Position numbers and translations under genes: made by a program | Shown here: one piece after another, positions 9,189 to 16,937 of the stretch | How positions within the stretch are numbered: position 1 is the stretch's first letter | How the letters are laid out: each line of letters opens with the position of its first letter | NCBI GenBank assembly: GCA_023511795.1 | Contig: JAIMAU010000009.1 | Coordinates: forward strand, 1-64,000 | DNA from: Armatimonadota bacterium | Lineage (GTDB): Bacteria > Armatimonadota > UBA5829 > DTJY01 | Direction of reading: 5' to 3' | Length of the DNA stretch: 64,000 nucleotides | The notes under the pieces: generated by a model | Database searches by the model: none | What the model was told of the DNA's origin: nothing | What the model saw: the letters and a program-made list of their open reading frames with translations, nothing else

Positions 9189-10394
9189 GTGAAAATCGCC
9201 ATTGTTCACGATTTTCTCAATCAAATGGGCGGTGCCGAGCATGTTCTCAAAATATTTCGGGAAATTTATCCCGAGGCTCCAATCTATACGACTATCTATG
9301 TTCCTTCCGCTGTGTGCCCCTCGTTTAAAACTGCAGATATCCGAACATCCTTTATGCAGAAGCTTCCAATGATAAAGAAGCACTTTCGGCGGTACTTGCC
9401 TCTATATCAGTATGCAATTGAGCTCTTCGACCTCTCCGAATTTGATGTTGTGCTTAGCAGTTCATCGTCATTTGCCAAAGGAGTAATTACCCAGCCGCAC
9501 ACATGCCATATCTGCTATTGCTATACTCCAATGCGATTTGTATGGAATTACCACACGTATATTGAGCAAGAGCCTTTCTCGCGGCTTACAAAGATTGTTT
9601 TGCCCTATATTATCCATCGCCTTCGCCGATGGGACGAAATTACTGCAAACCGTGTTGATTTTTATGTTGCAATAAGCGAGGAAATAAGGCGTCGTATTCG
9701 CAAATACTATCGGCGAGACGCAACTGTCATCCACCCGCCAATTGACGCCTCTCGATTCAAGGTAAGCGTTCAAGATGATGGCTATTTCGTGGTTTTATCG
9801 AGACTCCTTCCTTATAAGAGGATAGACATTGCAATTGAGGCGTTTAATAGGCTCAAACTGCCCTTGAAAATCATCGGAGACGGGCGCGACCTCGAACGCC
9901 TAAAGAAAATGGCTGGTCCTACGGTGGAGTTTCTTGGAAGGATACCAGATGATGAAATGTACAAGTGTCTTTCCGCCTGTCGGGCGTTAATATTCCCAGG
10001 TTTGGAAGACTTCGGCCTTGCTCCAGTTGAGGCAATGGCTTGCGGAAAGCCAGTGATTGCGTTTGCTGGGGGTGGCGCGTTGGAAACGGTAAATGATGGA
10101 GTTACTGGAATCTTCTTCTATGAGCAGACACCCGAGGCAGTGGCAGAGACGGTTTCAAGGTTTGACCCCGACCGCTTTGATCCCTACGAGATACGCAAGC
10201 ATGCCGAGCTTTTTGATGTCTCGGTATTTAAAGAACAAATATCAACATTTGTTAGAGAGAAGTTCCATCTGTATCGGACCTCTGCTATGTTGACGGGAGA
10301 CGAAAGGTTCGGTATACTTGCGAGGGTGAGCGATAGAAGCTTTGACTTCGAGAAGAAACACACGTCGGATATAATGCACGATAAACGAGGCTAG
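9189..10394 (+). CDS. Glycosyltransferase family 4 (WbaZ-like)
   Basis: This is a 401-residue GT4 enzyme beginning at GTG 9189. It carries IVHDFLNQMGGAEHVL near the start and the CYCYTPMRFVWNY motif around residue 104, both typical of WbaZ-type mannosyltransferases. The donor site is FVVLSRLLPYKRIDIAIEAF followed by FPGLEDFGLAPVEAMACGKP, the E-x7-E region. It likely adds mannose or a related hexose to the lipid-linked repeat, but specificity is uncertain. The C-terminal 30 residues extend beyond the usual family end. It is the last of the five transferases. A 119-base gap containing a possible tiny ORF follows. Confidence 0.88.
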   Translation: MKIAIVHDFLNQMGGAEHVLKIFREIYPEAPIYTTIYVPSAVCPSFKTADIRTSFMQKLPMIKKHFRRYLPLYQYAIELFDLSEFDVVLSSSSSFAKGVITQPHTCHICYCYTPMRFVWNYHTYIEQEPFSRLTKIVLPYIIHRLRRWDEITANRVDFYVAISEEIRRRIRKYYRRDATVIHPPIDASRFKVSVQDDGYFVVLSRLLPYKRIDIAIEAFNRLKLPLKIIGDGRDLERLKKMAGPTVEFLGRIPDDEMYKCLSACRALIFPGLEDFGLAPVEAMACGKPVIAFAGGGALETVNDGVTGIFFYEQTPEAVAETVSRFDPDRFDPYEIRKHAELFDVSVFKEQISTFVREKFHLYRTSAMLTGDERFGILARVSDRSFDFEKKHTSDIMHDKRG

Positions 10395-10427
10395 TCCATC
10401 CCCCTAAAAGAGGGTGAAAAGATTATT

Positions 10428-10517
10428 ATGCGGCACCCCGAATATTCACCGCTAGTTTATTCCTTGAGAGAGGTTGCTGAGAGTCCCATAAAACGTTTTG
10501 ATTGGAGAGTTTTATGA
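10428..10517 (+). CDS. Possible 29-residue leader ORF coupled to rfbC-like gene
   Basis: An ATG at 10428 opens a 29-codon frame ending TGA at 10515-10517, which overlaps the ATG of the next gene (ATGA). A GAGGGTG sequence lies about 12 bases upstream of the ATG. The peptide starts MRHPEYSPLVYSLREVAESP. I do not recognise it. The exact ATGA overlap is the only strong argument that it is translated; chance is a real alternative at this length. Confidence 0.3.
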   Translation: MRHPEYSPLVYSLREVAESPIKRFDWRVL

Positions 10518-10969
10518 TTTACGGTGTAAAAATCAAAAAGCTTCAGCCCCATGCCGATGAAAGAGGCTGTTTGATGGAGATTCTTCGCTCCGACGAAGAG
10601 ATTTTTGAGAAATTTGGGCAGATATATGTATCTTTAAACTATCCAGGTGTCATACGCGCATGGCATTATCATAAGAAACAGGATGATTACTGGGCTGTTG
10701 TTAAGGGCATGATTAAGGCCGTAATGTATGATTCGCGCGAGGATTCGCCAACTAGGGGAGAAATACAAGAAGTTTTCATGGGGGAACAAAATCCAATATT
10801 GCTTCGAATCCCGGTTGGTGTTATGCACGGCTACAAGACGATTGGAACAGAGTCGTCGTTGCTTATCAACCTGCCCACAATGCCTTATAATGCAGCAGAC
10901 CCGGACGAGTACCGCTTGCCTTACAATACGCCTGATATTCCATACGATTGGGATATCAAGATGAGGTAG
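10514..10969 (+). CDS. dTDP-4-dehydrorhamnose 3,5-epimerase-like cupin
   Basis: The 151-residue single-domain cupin has an N-terminal HADERGCLMEILRSDEE block and the core GVIRAWHYHKKQDDYW, equivalent to the RGLHYQ catalytic-histidine segment of RmlC. It then has AVVKGMIKAVMYDSREDSPT (RmlC: VVRGxVxDVxVDLR) and PVGVMHGY (PxGFAHGF). The fold and first half match the RfbC/RmlC family well. The later FLYKCTDYY tyrosine region of classic RmlC reads LLINLPTMPYN here. It may therefore be a divergent epimerase or a related ketoisomerase acting on a dTDP-4-keto-hexose. ATG 10514 is chosen over TTG 10502 because GGAG at 10505-10508 serves it. RfbB, which would supply its substrate, is next. Confidence 0.78.
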   Translation: MIYGVKIKKLQPHADERGCLMEILRSDEEIFEKFGQIYVSLNYPGVIRAWHYHKKQDDYWAVVKGMIKAVMYDSREDSPTRGEIQEVFMGEQNPILLRIPVGVMHGYKTIGTESSLLINLPTMPYNAADPDEYRLPYNTPDIPYDWDIKMR

Positions 10970-11103
10970 GTCAAAGTTTACCCATTTCCACCAATGAGAG
11001 TTACATTTGGGGATTGGGTTTACCCTACAAGAGTTAGCGGAACTGTGTCATGCGCTTGGGCGTATTAATTGTAGGTAGCCATTAATAAGAAGAGGCTGTT
11101 AGT

Positions 11104-12114
11104 ATGAAAAACATATTGGTAACTGGTGGTGCAGGGTTTATTGGCAGCAATTTCTGCCGGTATATGCTTGAGAAATACCAAGATTACAACATTATTGTGC
11201 TCGATGCGCTGACGTACGCTGGAAACCTCGATAACCTTGCCGATATTCAGGATAATCCACGTTTTATGTTCTTCCACGGCGACATTCGAGATAAGACAAT
11301 CGTCGAAAACCTCGTGCGCAATGTCGATGCCATTGTAAACTTTGCAGCTGAAACGCATGTAGACCGTTCGATTGCCGACCCCGGTAGCTTTGTCCTTACA
11401 GACGTGTACGGAGTATTCATGCTTCTAGAAGCTTGCAAGAAATTCGGCATTGAAAAGTTCCTTCATATCTCTACCGACGAGGTCTATGGAAGCATTCAAG
11501 AGGGAAGCTTCAAAGAGGGCGACCCGCTTCTTCCGAACAGTCCGTATTCATCAAGCAAAGCCGGCGGTGAACTTTTGGCTAGGTCTTACTTTGTAACCTA
11601 TGGACTTCCAGTATTAATAACCCGCGGTTCGAATAATTTTGGGCCGTATCAATATCCTGAAAAACTTATTCCATTGTTTATTACAAACGCGTTGGAGGAC
11701 AAACCTCTGCCTGTTTATGGGGATGGAATGCAAATTCGAGATTGGATCTACGTTCTTGACCATTGTGAGGCTATTGACCTAGTGCTCCACAAGGGAGAGA
11801 TAGGTGAGGCATATAACATTGGTGGCGGAAACGAACGCATGAACATTGAAATCACCAAGTTTATCCTATCCCACCTCGGGAAGCCTGAATCGCTAATCAA
11901 GTACGTTGCCGACAGGCCAGGGCACGACAGACGCTATGCTTTGGATTGTACCAAAATTCAAGCACTTGGATGGTCGCCTCGACACAAGTTCGAGACGGCA
12001 CTGGCAAATACAATAGATTGGTATGTGAAAAATGAGGCTTGGTGGCGGAAAATCAAAGAGCACCAAGCGGATTATAAGGAATTTACTAAGAAGTGGTATA
12101 GTGAAAGGCAGTAA
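11104..12114 (+). CDS. rfbB: dTDP-glucose 4,6-dehydratase
   Basis: The 336-residue extended short-chain dehydrogenase has the NAD-binding GGAGFIGSNFCRYML at the N-terminus. HISTDEVYGS (the TDE triad element) follows at about 121, with PYSSSKAGGELLARSY (YxxxK) near 147, GPYQYPEKLIPLFI and GDGMQIRDWIYVLDHC. The ending around RPGHDRRYALDCTKI is diagnostic of RfbB/RmlB. It converts dTDP-glucose to dTDP-4-keto-6-deoxyglucose, the entry to rhamnose and other 6-deoxyhexoses. Length and motifs are complete. The ATG follows GAGG. No RfbA or RfbD is found in the window, so they must be elsewhere or the pathway branches to another sugar. Confidence 0.95.
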   Translation: MKNILVTGGAGFIGSNFCRYMLEKYQDYNIIVLDALTYAGNLDNLADIQDNPRFMFFHGDIRDKTIVENLVRNVDAIVNFAAETHVDRSIADPGSFVLTDVYGVFMLLEACKKFGIEKFLHISTDEVYGSIQEGSFKEGDPLLPNSPYSSSKAGGELLARSYFVTYGLPVLITRGSNNFGPYQYPEKLIPLFITNALEDKPLPVYGDGMQIRDWIYVLDHCEAIDLVLHKGEIGEAYNIGGGNERMNIEITKFILSHLGKPESLIKYVADRPGHDRRYALDCTKIQALGWSPRHKFETALANTIDWYVKNEAWWRKIKEHQADYKEFTKKWYSERQ

Positions 12115-12195
12115 TTAGCGGCAAGGAACTAACTGCCACTTTAGACAATAATTACTGTTTCATTAACTTCACAAATTATTGCATGAGGGTTAAGG

Positions 12196-13173
12196 ATGAT
12201 CATTACGCAGACTCCGTTACGAATAAGTTTTGCTGGAGGGGGTACAGACTTCGCTGATTTCTACCGCTTGAATGGTGGTTGTGTAATCTCATCGGCGGTC
12301 GATAAGTACATCTATGTGATTATCAAAGAACGCTTCGATGAAAAAATCCGTATTGGCTATTCTCGAACAGAAATGGTTGATTCGATTGACGAGATTGAGC
12401 ACGAACTTGTTCGTGAATGCCTCCGAAAGACAGGTATAACGCATGGCGTTGAAATTTCAACCATGGCTGATATTCCCTCAGAGGGGTCTGGCTTGGGTTC
12501 TTCGAGTAGCGTGACCGTTGGTCTTCTTAACGCAATGTATGCTTACAAAGGCGAGATAGTACCTGCCGAAGTTCTTGCTAAAGAGGCATGTGAAATTGAG
12601 ATTGACATTCTGGGCAAGCCGATAGGGAAACAGGATCAATATATCGCAGCATTTGGCAACCTCCGCTTTATCTCGTTCTTGCCGTCCGAAGAAGTAAAAG
12701 TTGAGTCCATCAATCTTGATCCCGAAAAGAAACGCAGATTGAGCGAGAGCCTAATGCTCTTTTTTACAGGCATGACCCGCAGTTCGAGCGAAATACTTTC
12801 CGAGCAGAAAGCGAATATTGCCGACAGAGTTGACATACTAAAAAAGATGAAGCACCAAGCTGAGGAAATCCGAGAAAGTCTGCTCAATGGGCACATAGAC
12901 CGGCTAGGTGAGATTATGCACCAAGGCTGGCTGTATAAAAAACAGCTTGCCGGGAAGATTAGCAATAGTGAGATTGACAACATGTATGAGCGGGCGCTTG
13001 ATGCCGGCGCACTTGGCGGGAAAATCGCAGGTGCAGGTGGCGGCGGCTTCTTATTACTCTACTGTCCACCCGAGCGCCAAAACAAAGTTCGCGAGGCTCT
13101 CTCTAATCTCAGAGAGCTAAACTTTAACCTTGAGCGAGACGGAACCAAGGTAATCTTTAATGTGAGGCGGTAA
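12196..13173 (+). CDS. hddA: D-glycero-alpha-D-manno-heptose-7-phosphate kinase
   Basis: This 325-residue GHMP kinase begins [19 protein letters not shown], the signature of HddA-type sugar kinases. It has the ATP-binding loop [19 protein letters not shown] at about 95, [17 protein letters not shown], and the C-terminal motif-3 [16 protein letters not shown]. HddA phosphorylates D-glycero-D-manno-heptose 7-phosphate at C1 in the GDP-heptose pathway. gmhA follows after 3 bases and gmhB overlaps gmhA, which supports this assignment over other GHMP kinases. Start ATG is preceded by GAGGGTTAAGG. A second, shorter GHMP kinase lies downstream at 15913. Confidence 0.9.
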   Translation: MIITQTPLRISFAGGGTDFADFYRLNGGCVISSAVDKYIYVIIKERFDEKIRIGYSRTEMVDSIDEIEHELVRECLRKTGITHGVEISTMADIPSEGSGLGSSSSVTVGLLNAMYAYKGEIVPAEVLAKEACEIEIDILGKPIGKQDQYIAAFGNLRFISFLPSEEVKVESINLDPEKKRRLSESLMLFFTGMTRSSSEILSEQKANIADRVDILKKMKHQAEEIRESLLNGHIDRLGEIMHQGWLYKKQLAGKISNSEIDNMYERALDAGALGGKIAGAGGGGFLLLYCPPERQNKVREALSNLRELNFNLERDGTKVIFNVRR

Positions 13174-13176
13174 CCG

Positions 13177-13740
13177 ATGGATAAAGTAAAAAACTACCTA
13201 AACGATGTTGCTCAGCTGCTGATAGAGGCGCCAACGGAGGACATTCGTAAAATTGCATCTCTCGTAATGGATGCTTATCTCTCCGGCAAGCAGGTTTTCA
13301 TCATGGGCAATGGCGGGAGCGCTGCCACTGCTTCACATCTAGCATGCGATCTACAAAAGGGAATTGGTTGTCTCAACCCAGACAAAAAGTTTCGCGTAAT
13401 GGCGCTTACGGACAACGTTCCGATAATGACCGCTTGGGCAAACGATACGGATTATTCAAATATTTTCGCAGAGCAATTGGCAACTTGGGTGGAACCAGGC
13501 GACCTAGTAATTGGCATTAGCGGCAGTGGAAACTCGCCCAATATTATTAAGGGAATTGAAGTTGCAAAGGAAAAAGGTGCTGTCACTGCTGGCTTAAGTG
13601 GTTTCAAAGGTGGCAAACTTGCCCAGGTGGCTGACCATAATGTCGTTGTACTTAGCGATAACATGCAGCATATCGAAGATGTTCACATGGTCATCTCCCA
13701 TTTAATATTTCGCTACCTACTGGAGGAACTGTGTCATTGA
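13177..13740 (+). CDS. gmhA: Sedoheptulose-7-phosphate isomerase
   Basis: The 187-residue SIS-domain protein has QVFIMGNGGSAATASHLACD at about 35, the phosphosugar-binding GNGGSA of GmhA, and LVIGISGSGNSPNIIKGIEV at about 109. Its C-terminus, QHIEDVHMVISHLIF, carries the conserved E and H residues for catalysis. GmhA isomerises sedoheptulose 7-phosphate to D-glycero-D-manno-heptose 7-phosphate. It sits between the HddA-like kinase and gmhB, and its last 10 bases overlap the gmhB start. Size is normal for the family (about 190). Confidence 0.94.
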   Translation: MDKVKNYLNDVAQLLIEAPTEDIRKIASLVMDAYLSGKQVFIMGNGGSAATASHLACDLQKGIGCLNPDKKFRVMALTDNVPIMTAWANDTDYSNIFAEQLATWVEPGDLVIGISGSGNSPNIIKGIEVAKEKGAVTAGLSGFKGGKLAQVADHNVVVLSDNMQHIEDVHMVISHLIFRYLLEELCH

Positions 13741-14294
13741 AAGTGGTATTCCTGGATAGAGATGGCGTAATCAATAAGAATCGCGATGACTATGTAAAAA
13801 CAGTTGATGAGTTCGAGTTTCTCCCGGGAGCTCTGGAGGGTTTGGCAAGACTTAAAGAAGCCGGATACAAGGCAGTCATTGTTTCAAACCAGGCTGGGGT
13901 TGGACGTGGTTTGTTTTCTTTGGATGAGCTTGAGCAAATAACAAAAGCTATGCTTGGTGAAATCAGACTCACAGGCGGAGAAATAGCCGGTGTTTACTAT
14001 TGCATACATCGCAAAGACGAAGGTTGCGGATGTCGGAAGCCCGAACCTGGTCTCTTTCTAAAGGCGCGTGAAGAGCTTGGTCTTGATTCAGAGGGCGGTT
14101 TTTTAATAGGTGACACTGAAAGCGACATTTGTGCAGGGTATCGGGCAGGATGTACTACGATTTTGGTTTTGACTGGCAAATCTTCGGCTGATGACGTTGA
14201 GCATTGGCAGTATAAGCCCGATTATATTGCTGACAACCTTAATTCTGCCGTCGAGTGGATTATTAATAATCAAGTTGGCGTTACGTCTAACTAA
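13731..14294 (+). CDS. gmhB: D-glycero-D-manno-heptose 1,7-bisphosphate phosphatase
   Basis: This is a 187-residue HAD-IIIA phosphatase. The nucleophile motif FLDRDGVINKNRDDYV is at the N-terminus, then VIVSNQAGVGRGLFS, the zinc loop CIHRKDEGCGCRKPEPGLF (Cys and His ligands) and LIGDTESDICAGYRAG. All match GmhB, which removes the 7-phosphate to give heptose 1-phosphate, ready for nucleotidyl transfer. The start is GTG 13731, with GGAGG at 13722-13726 inside the end of gmhA. The nucleotidyltransferase HddC that would finish GDP-heptose is not present in the window. Confidence 0.93.
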   Translation: MSLKVVFLDRDGVINKNRDDYVKTVDEFEFLPGALEGLARLKEAGYKAVIVSNQAGVGRGLFSLDELEQITKAMLGEIRLTGGEIAGVYYCIHRKDEGCGCRKPEPGLFLKAREELGLDSEGGFLIGDTESDICAGYRAGCTTILVLTGKSSADDVEHWQYKPDYIADNLNSAVEWIINNQVGVTSN

Positions 14295-14373
14295 CGGTTA
14301 ATGGTTTTCTTTCCACGACTTAATTATTTGCTTATCAATAAGTAACCTATTATTCCAGGAAGGGGTTTCTAGG

Positions 14374-15888
14374 TTGAGCAAAGCAAGGGGTATTTGGGTT
14401 TTCCTCACTTTAGCGCTAGTTTTAACCACCGTCGGGACGTCTTTTGCGGATACTAGGAGCGTCCCTTCTGCCGACCGGTTGCCACCTGAACATTGGGCGT
14501 ATGATGCGATGCTCAACCTTGCTGCGGACAACTTAATCAGCGGTCTGCCTGCACGACTCTTTGCGGGCGACAGGCTTTTCAATCGCCTGGAAATGGCAGA
14601 AATTGTCGCATCGGCAGTAGATAATGCGTTGGGACGCAAATTGAGCGCTAGCCAGGTGGCTTTGATCACCAAGCTGATTGAGGAATTCAGACCTGAGATT
14701 GCTTTTCAAAATGCATTGGTGCTTGAAAAGTGGTCAAACCGCGAGGAGTCAGGTTCTCCCAATTCAATGGTTTTGACAGGTTATGTGCGCGGTATTGCAG
14801 AGGACGATTCCGGCGATGCGGACAGCCTTCTCCTTATTCCATACAGGGTTTCCGCGTTGGTAAACTTTTCTGAAGACATGCTTGGCGCTTGCATGTTTTC
14901 AGAACGAGAGGATAAGTTCTTCTTGCAAAGGCGAAATGACCCGCAGCCTGGAAAAATAATGATAAAGGGCTATGGTGAAGATTTTACATGGGAGATAGGA
15001 AGAGACTACTTCTGGTGGGGGCCTTGCTATGCTAGTTCGTTGATACTCTCGGACAACAGTGCTGGGTTTTGGAATGCCGCAGGTTCAAAGGAGTTTTCTT
15101 TTGGCCCGTTCTTTGGTCGAGTAAAAATCAGCCAGTTTGCCAGCGCTTTTGAAGACGAGGGGCAGATGCTTTATCTTTTCGGCAGGCGTTATGAGAGGAC
15201 GCTGTCCCATGGATGGAATATAGGTATCAGCGAGACAGCCAAAACAGGCAAAATGCCAAATCCCCTTATCCTTGTGCTCCCATTTTACCTATATCAGCAT
15301 TTGTTTCATGAAGTAGATGAGGAATTTAATACGCTTTATTCCATCGATTTTCTTTACGCGGCCAGACCTTCATATCAAATATACGGTGAATTATTGATTG
15401 ATGACATAACATCCCCACGGATTTTTGGCGGTGGGTTCGAGCGACCCCGGAAAACGGGTTGGACGCTGGGTGTGTATTTGCCTAGAATGCTTTCAAAAAA
15501 TAAGCTCTCGACGTTCAGGGCAGAATATGTCTATATAGACCGACTTACCTATGGTGCGACGCGTGAAGATTATCCATTGCTTGCATATATTCACAACACT
15601 GAGGTAATAGGACATGCGATTGGCCCGAATTCGAAAGCCCTATACCTTCGGTGGGAGCGAAGCTTAGCCGAGAAGCTGAGCGTAATATGTGAGTATGTGG
15701 ATAGACATGAAGTGGAAGCACAAAATCCGCGTCGGAACAATGAAAGAGCCGTGTCATTCCTATTTACTTACGATATTTCGCCTGACAAGTCAATTGGAGT
15801 AAGATTAGCTCCTTATACTACAAGGATGCCCGATGGTAGCCGAAGTTCCGGGACTATCTACCAAATACGGGCAACTGCTGCATTTTAA
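14374..15888 (+). CDS. SLH-domain outer-membrane barrel, Wzi capsule-assembly family
   Basis: This 504-residue secreted protein has a signal peptide (about residues 1-25, ending GTSFA) and an SLH domain at about 38-90 (EHWAYDAMLNLAADNLISG, then GDRLFNRLEMAEIVASAV). A long beta-rich region follows that matches the capsule-assembly Wzi family: GYGEDFTWEIGRDYFWWGP and SLILSDNSAGFWN. The end, with alternating hydrophobic residues and a terminal Phe, is typical of outer-membrane barrels. Wzi-family proteins act in surface polysaccharide attachment. The SLH domain likely binds pyruvylated or aminated cell-wall polymer and tethers the barrel, as OmpM does. The start is TTG 14374 with AGGAAGGGG eight bases before. 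It sits between the two heptokinase genes. Confidence 0.82.
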   Translation: MSKARGIWVFLTLALVLTTVGTSFADTRSVPSADRLPPEHWAYDAMLNLAADNLISGLPARLFAGDRLFNRLEMAEIVASAVDNALGRKLSASQVALITKLIEEFRPEIAFQNALVLEKWSNREESGSPNSMVLTGYVRGIAEDDSGDADSLLLIPYRVSALVNFSEDMLGACMFSEREDKFFLQRRNDPQPGKIMIKGYGEDFTWEIGRDYFWWGPCYASSLILSDNSAGFWNAAGSKEFSFGPFFGRVKISQFASAFEDEGQMLYLFGRRYERTLSHGWNIGISETAKTGKMPNPLILVLPFYLYQHLFHEVDEEFNTLYSIDFLYAARPSYQIYGELLIDDITSPRIFGGGFERPRKTGWTLGVYLPRMLSKNKLSTFRAEYVYIDRLTYGATREDYPLLAYIHNTEVIGHAIGPNSKALYLRWERSLAEKLSVICEYVDRHEVEAQNPRRNNERAVSFLFTYDISPDKSIGVRLAPYTTRMPDGSRSSGTIYQIRATAAF

Positions 15889-15912
15889 TCGAAGAAAAGG
15901 GGAAAACGAAGG

Positions 15913-16815
15913 ATGATAATAACGAGTAGAGCACCTGTACGCATAGACTTTGCTGGCGGATGGACCGACGTAGACATTTTTGCAAAAGGCGCTGGCGGCG
16001 CCGTGCTCAACGCCACTATAGATAAATATGTCACTGGCCGCCTTGAGATTTTCGAAAGTACACCCACAATGGAAAAAGAAGCCCATGAGGGAATTACGGT
16101 GACATATAAGTCTGATTTACCTTCTGGTTCGGGCTTGGGTACGTCTGCATCTCTCAATGTTGTGTGGCTGAGCCTTATAAAATCCCAAATCACGAGCATC
16201 GAAGACAAGAAGATGATCGCGAACCTTGCCTATGAGCTCGAGCGCATATTAGGAATCCTTGGCGGCAAGCAGGACCAGTATGCTAGCGCTATTGGTGGCA
16301 TTAACTTTATGACCTTCAACGATAGTGTAGAAGTTGAGAGGTTGGAGCTTGACCCTAATGTAATTTCCGAAATGGAGAGCAGGCTTCTCCTTTGCTATAC
16401 TGGCAAGCCAAGGCTGTCGGGGAACATCCACGAAAATGTTTGGGGAGCCTACCGCAGAGGTGTGCCGGAGACAGTGAACGCTTTGTACAACCTTCGCAAC
16501 GTTGCAATTAGAATGAAGACCGTATTGTTAAACGGCGATCTAAATGAGTTTGCCGAGCTCCTTAATCAAAACTGGAAACACCAGAAGCAGCTTGATGCTT
16601 CCATTACTAATGAACAAATCGAAGAGCTTTTTGACGAAGCATTCAAGGTTGGTGCGATTGGCGGCAAAGCATGCGGAGCAGGCGGCGGCGGGTGTGTGCT
16701 TTTCTTTACTGAGCCTGGAAAGTATGATAAGGTTGCCAGCGTAGTTGAAAAATTGGGTAGCCGTGTCATCCCATTTAAGTTTGAGTTTGAGGGCCTTCAA
16801 GTAGGCGAAGTGTGA
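15913..16815 (+). CDS. GHMP family sugar kinase, HddA-like paralogue
   Basis: The 300-residue kinase begins MIITSRAPVRIDFAGGWTDV. It has LPSGSGLGTSASLNVVWLSL at about 72, LGGKQDQYASAIGGINFM and the motif-3 loop GGKACGAGGGGCVLFF, so all three GHMP motifs are complete. It is clearly related to the HddA at 12196 but shorter, with a reduced segment ahead of the ATP loop, and FAGGWTDV is also seen in fucokinase-like GHMP enzymes. It could phosphorylate the same heptose or another sugar such as fucose. It lies 24 bases after the Wzi-like gene in the same run and is the last member of the polysaccharide locus. Confidence 0.85.
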   Translation: MIITSRAPVRIDFAGGWTDVDIFAKGAGGAVLNATIDKYVTGRLEIFESTPTMEKEAHEGITVTYKSDLPSGSGLGTSASLNVVWLSLIKSQITSIEDKKMIANLAYELERILGILGGKQDQYASAIGGINFMTFNDSVEVERLELDPNVISEMESRLLLCYTGKPRLSGNIHENVWGAYRRGVPETVNALYNLRNVAIRMKTVLLNGDLNEFAELLNQNWKHQKQLDASITNEQIEELFDEAFKVGAIGGKACGAGGGGCVLFFTEPGKYDKVASVVEKLGSRVIPFKFEFEGLQVGEV

Positions 16816-16937
16816 GATTTGTGCATTTAATCGGTGGACTAATATCGTAATGCCAGCAAGCTACTGTTCTGTCGTTGTTTAGGTTCATTGCCTCTAGGGG
16901 AAAATAGCCTGCGAGGATAAATCCCTGGAGGAGTCAT

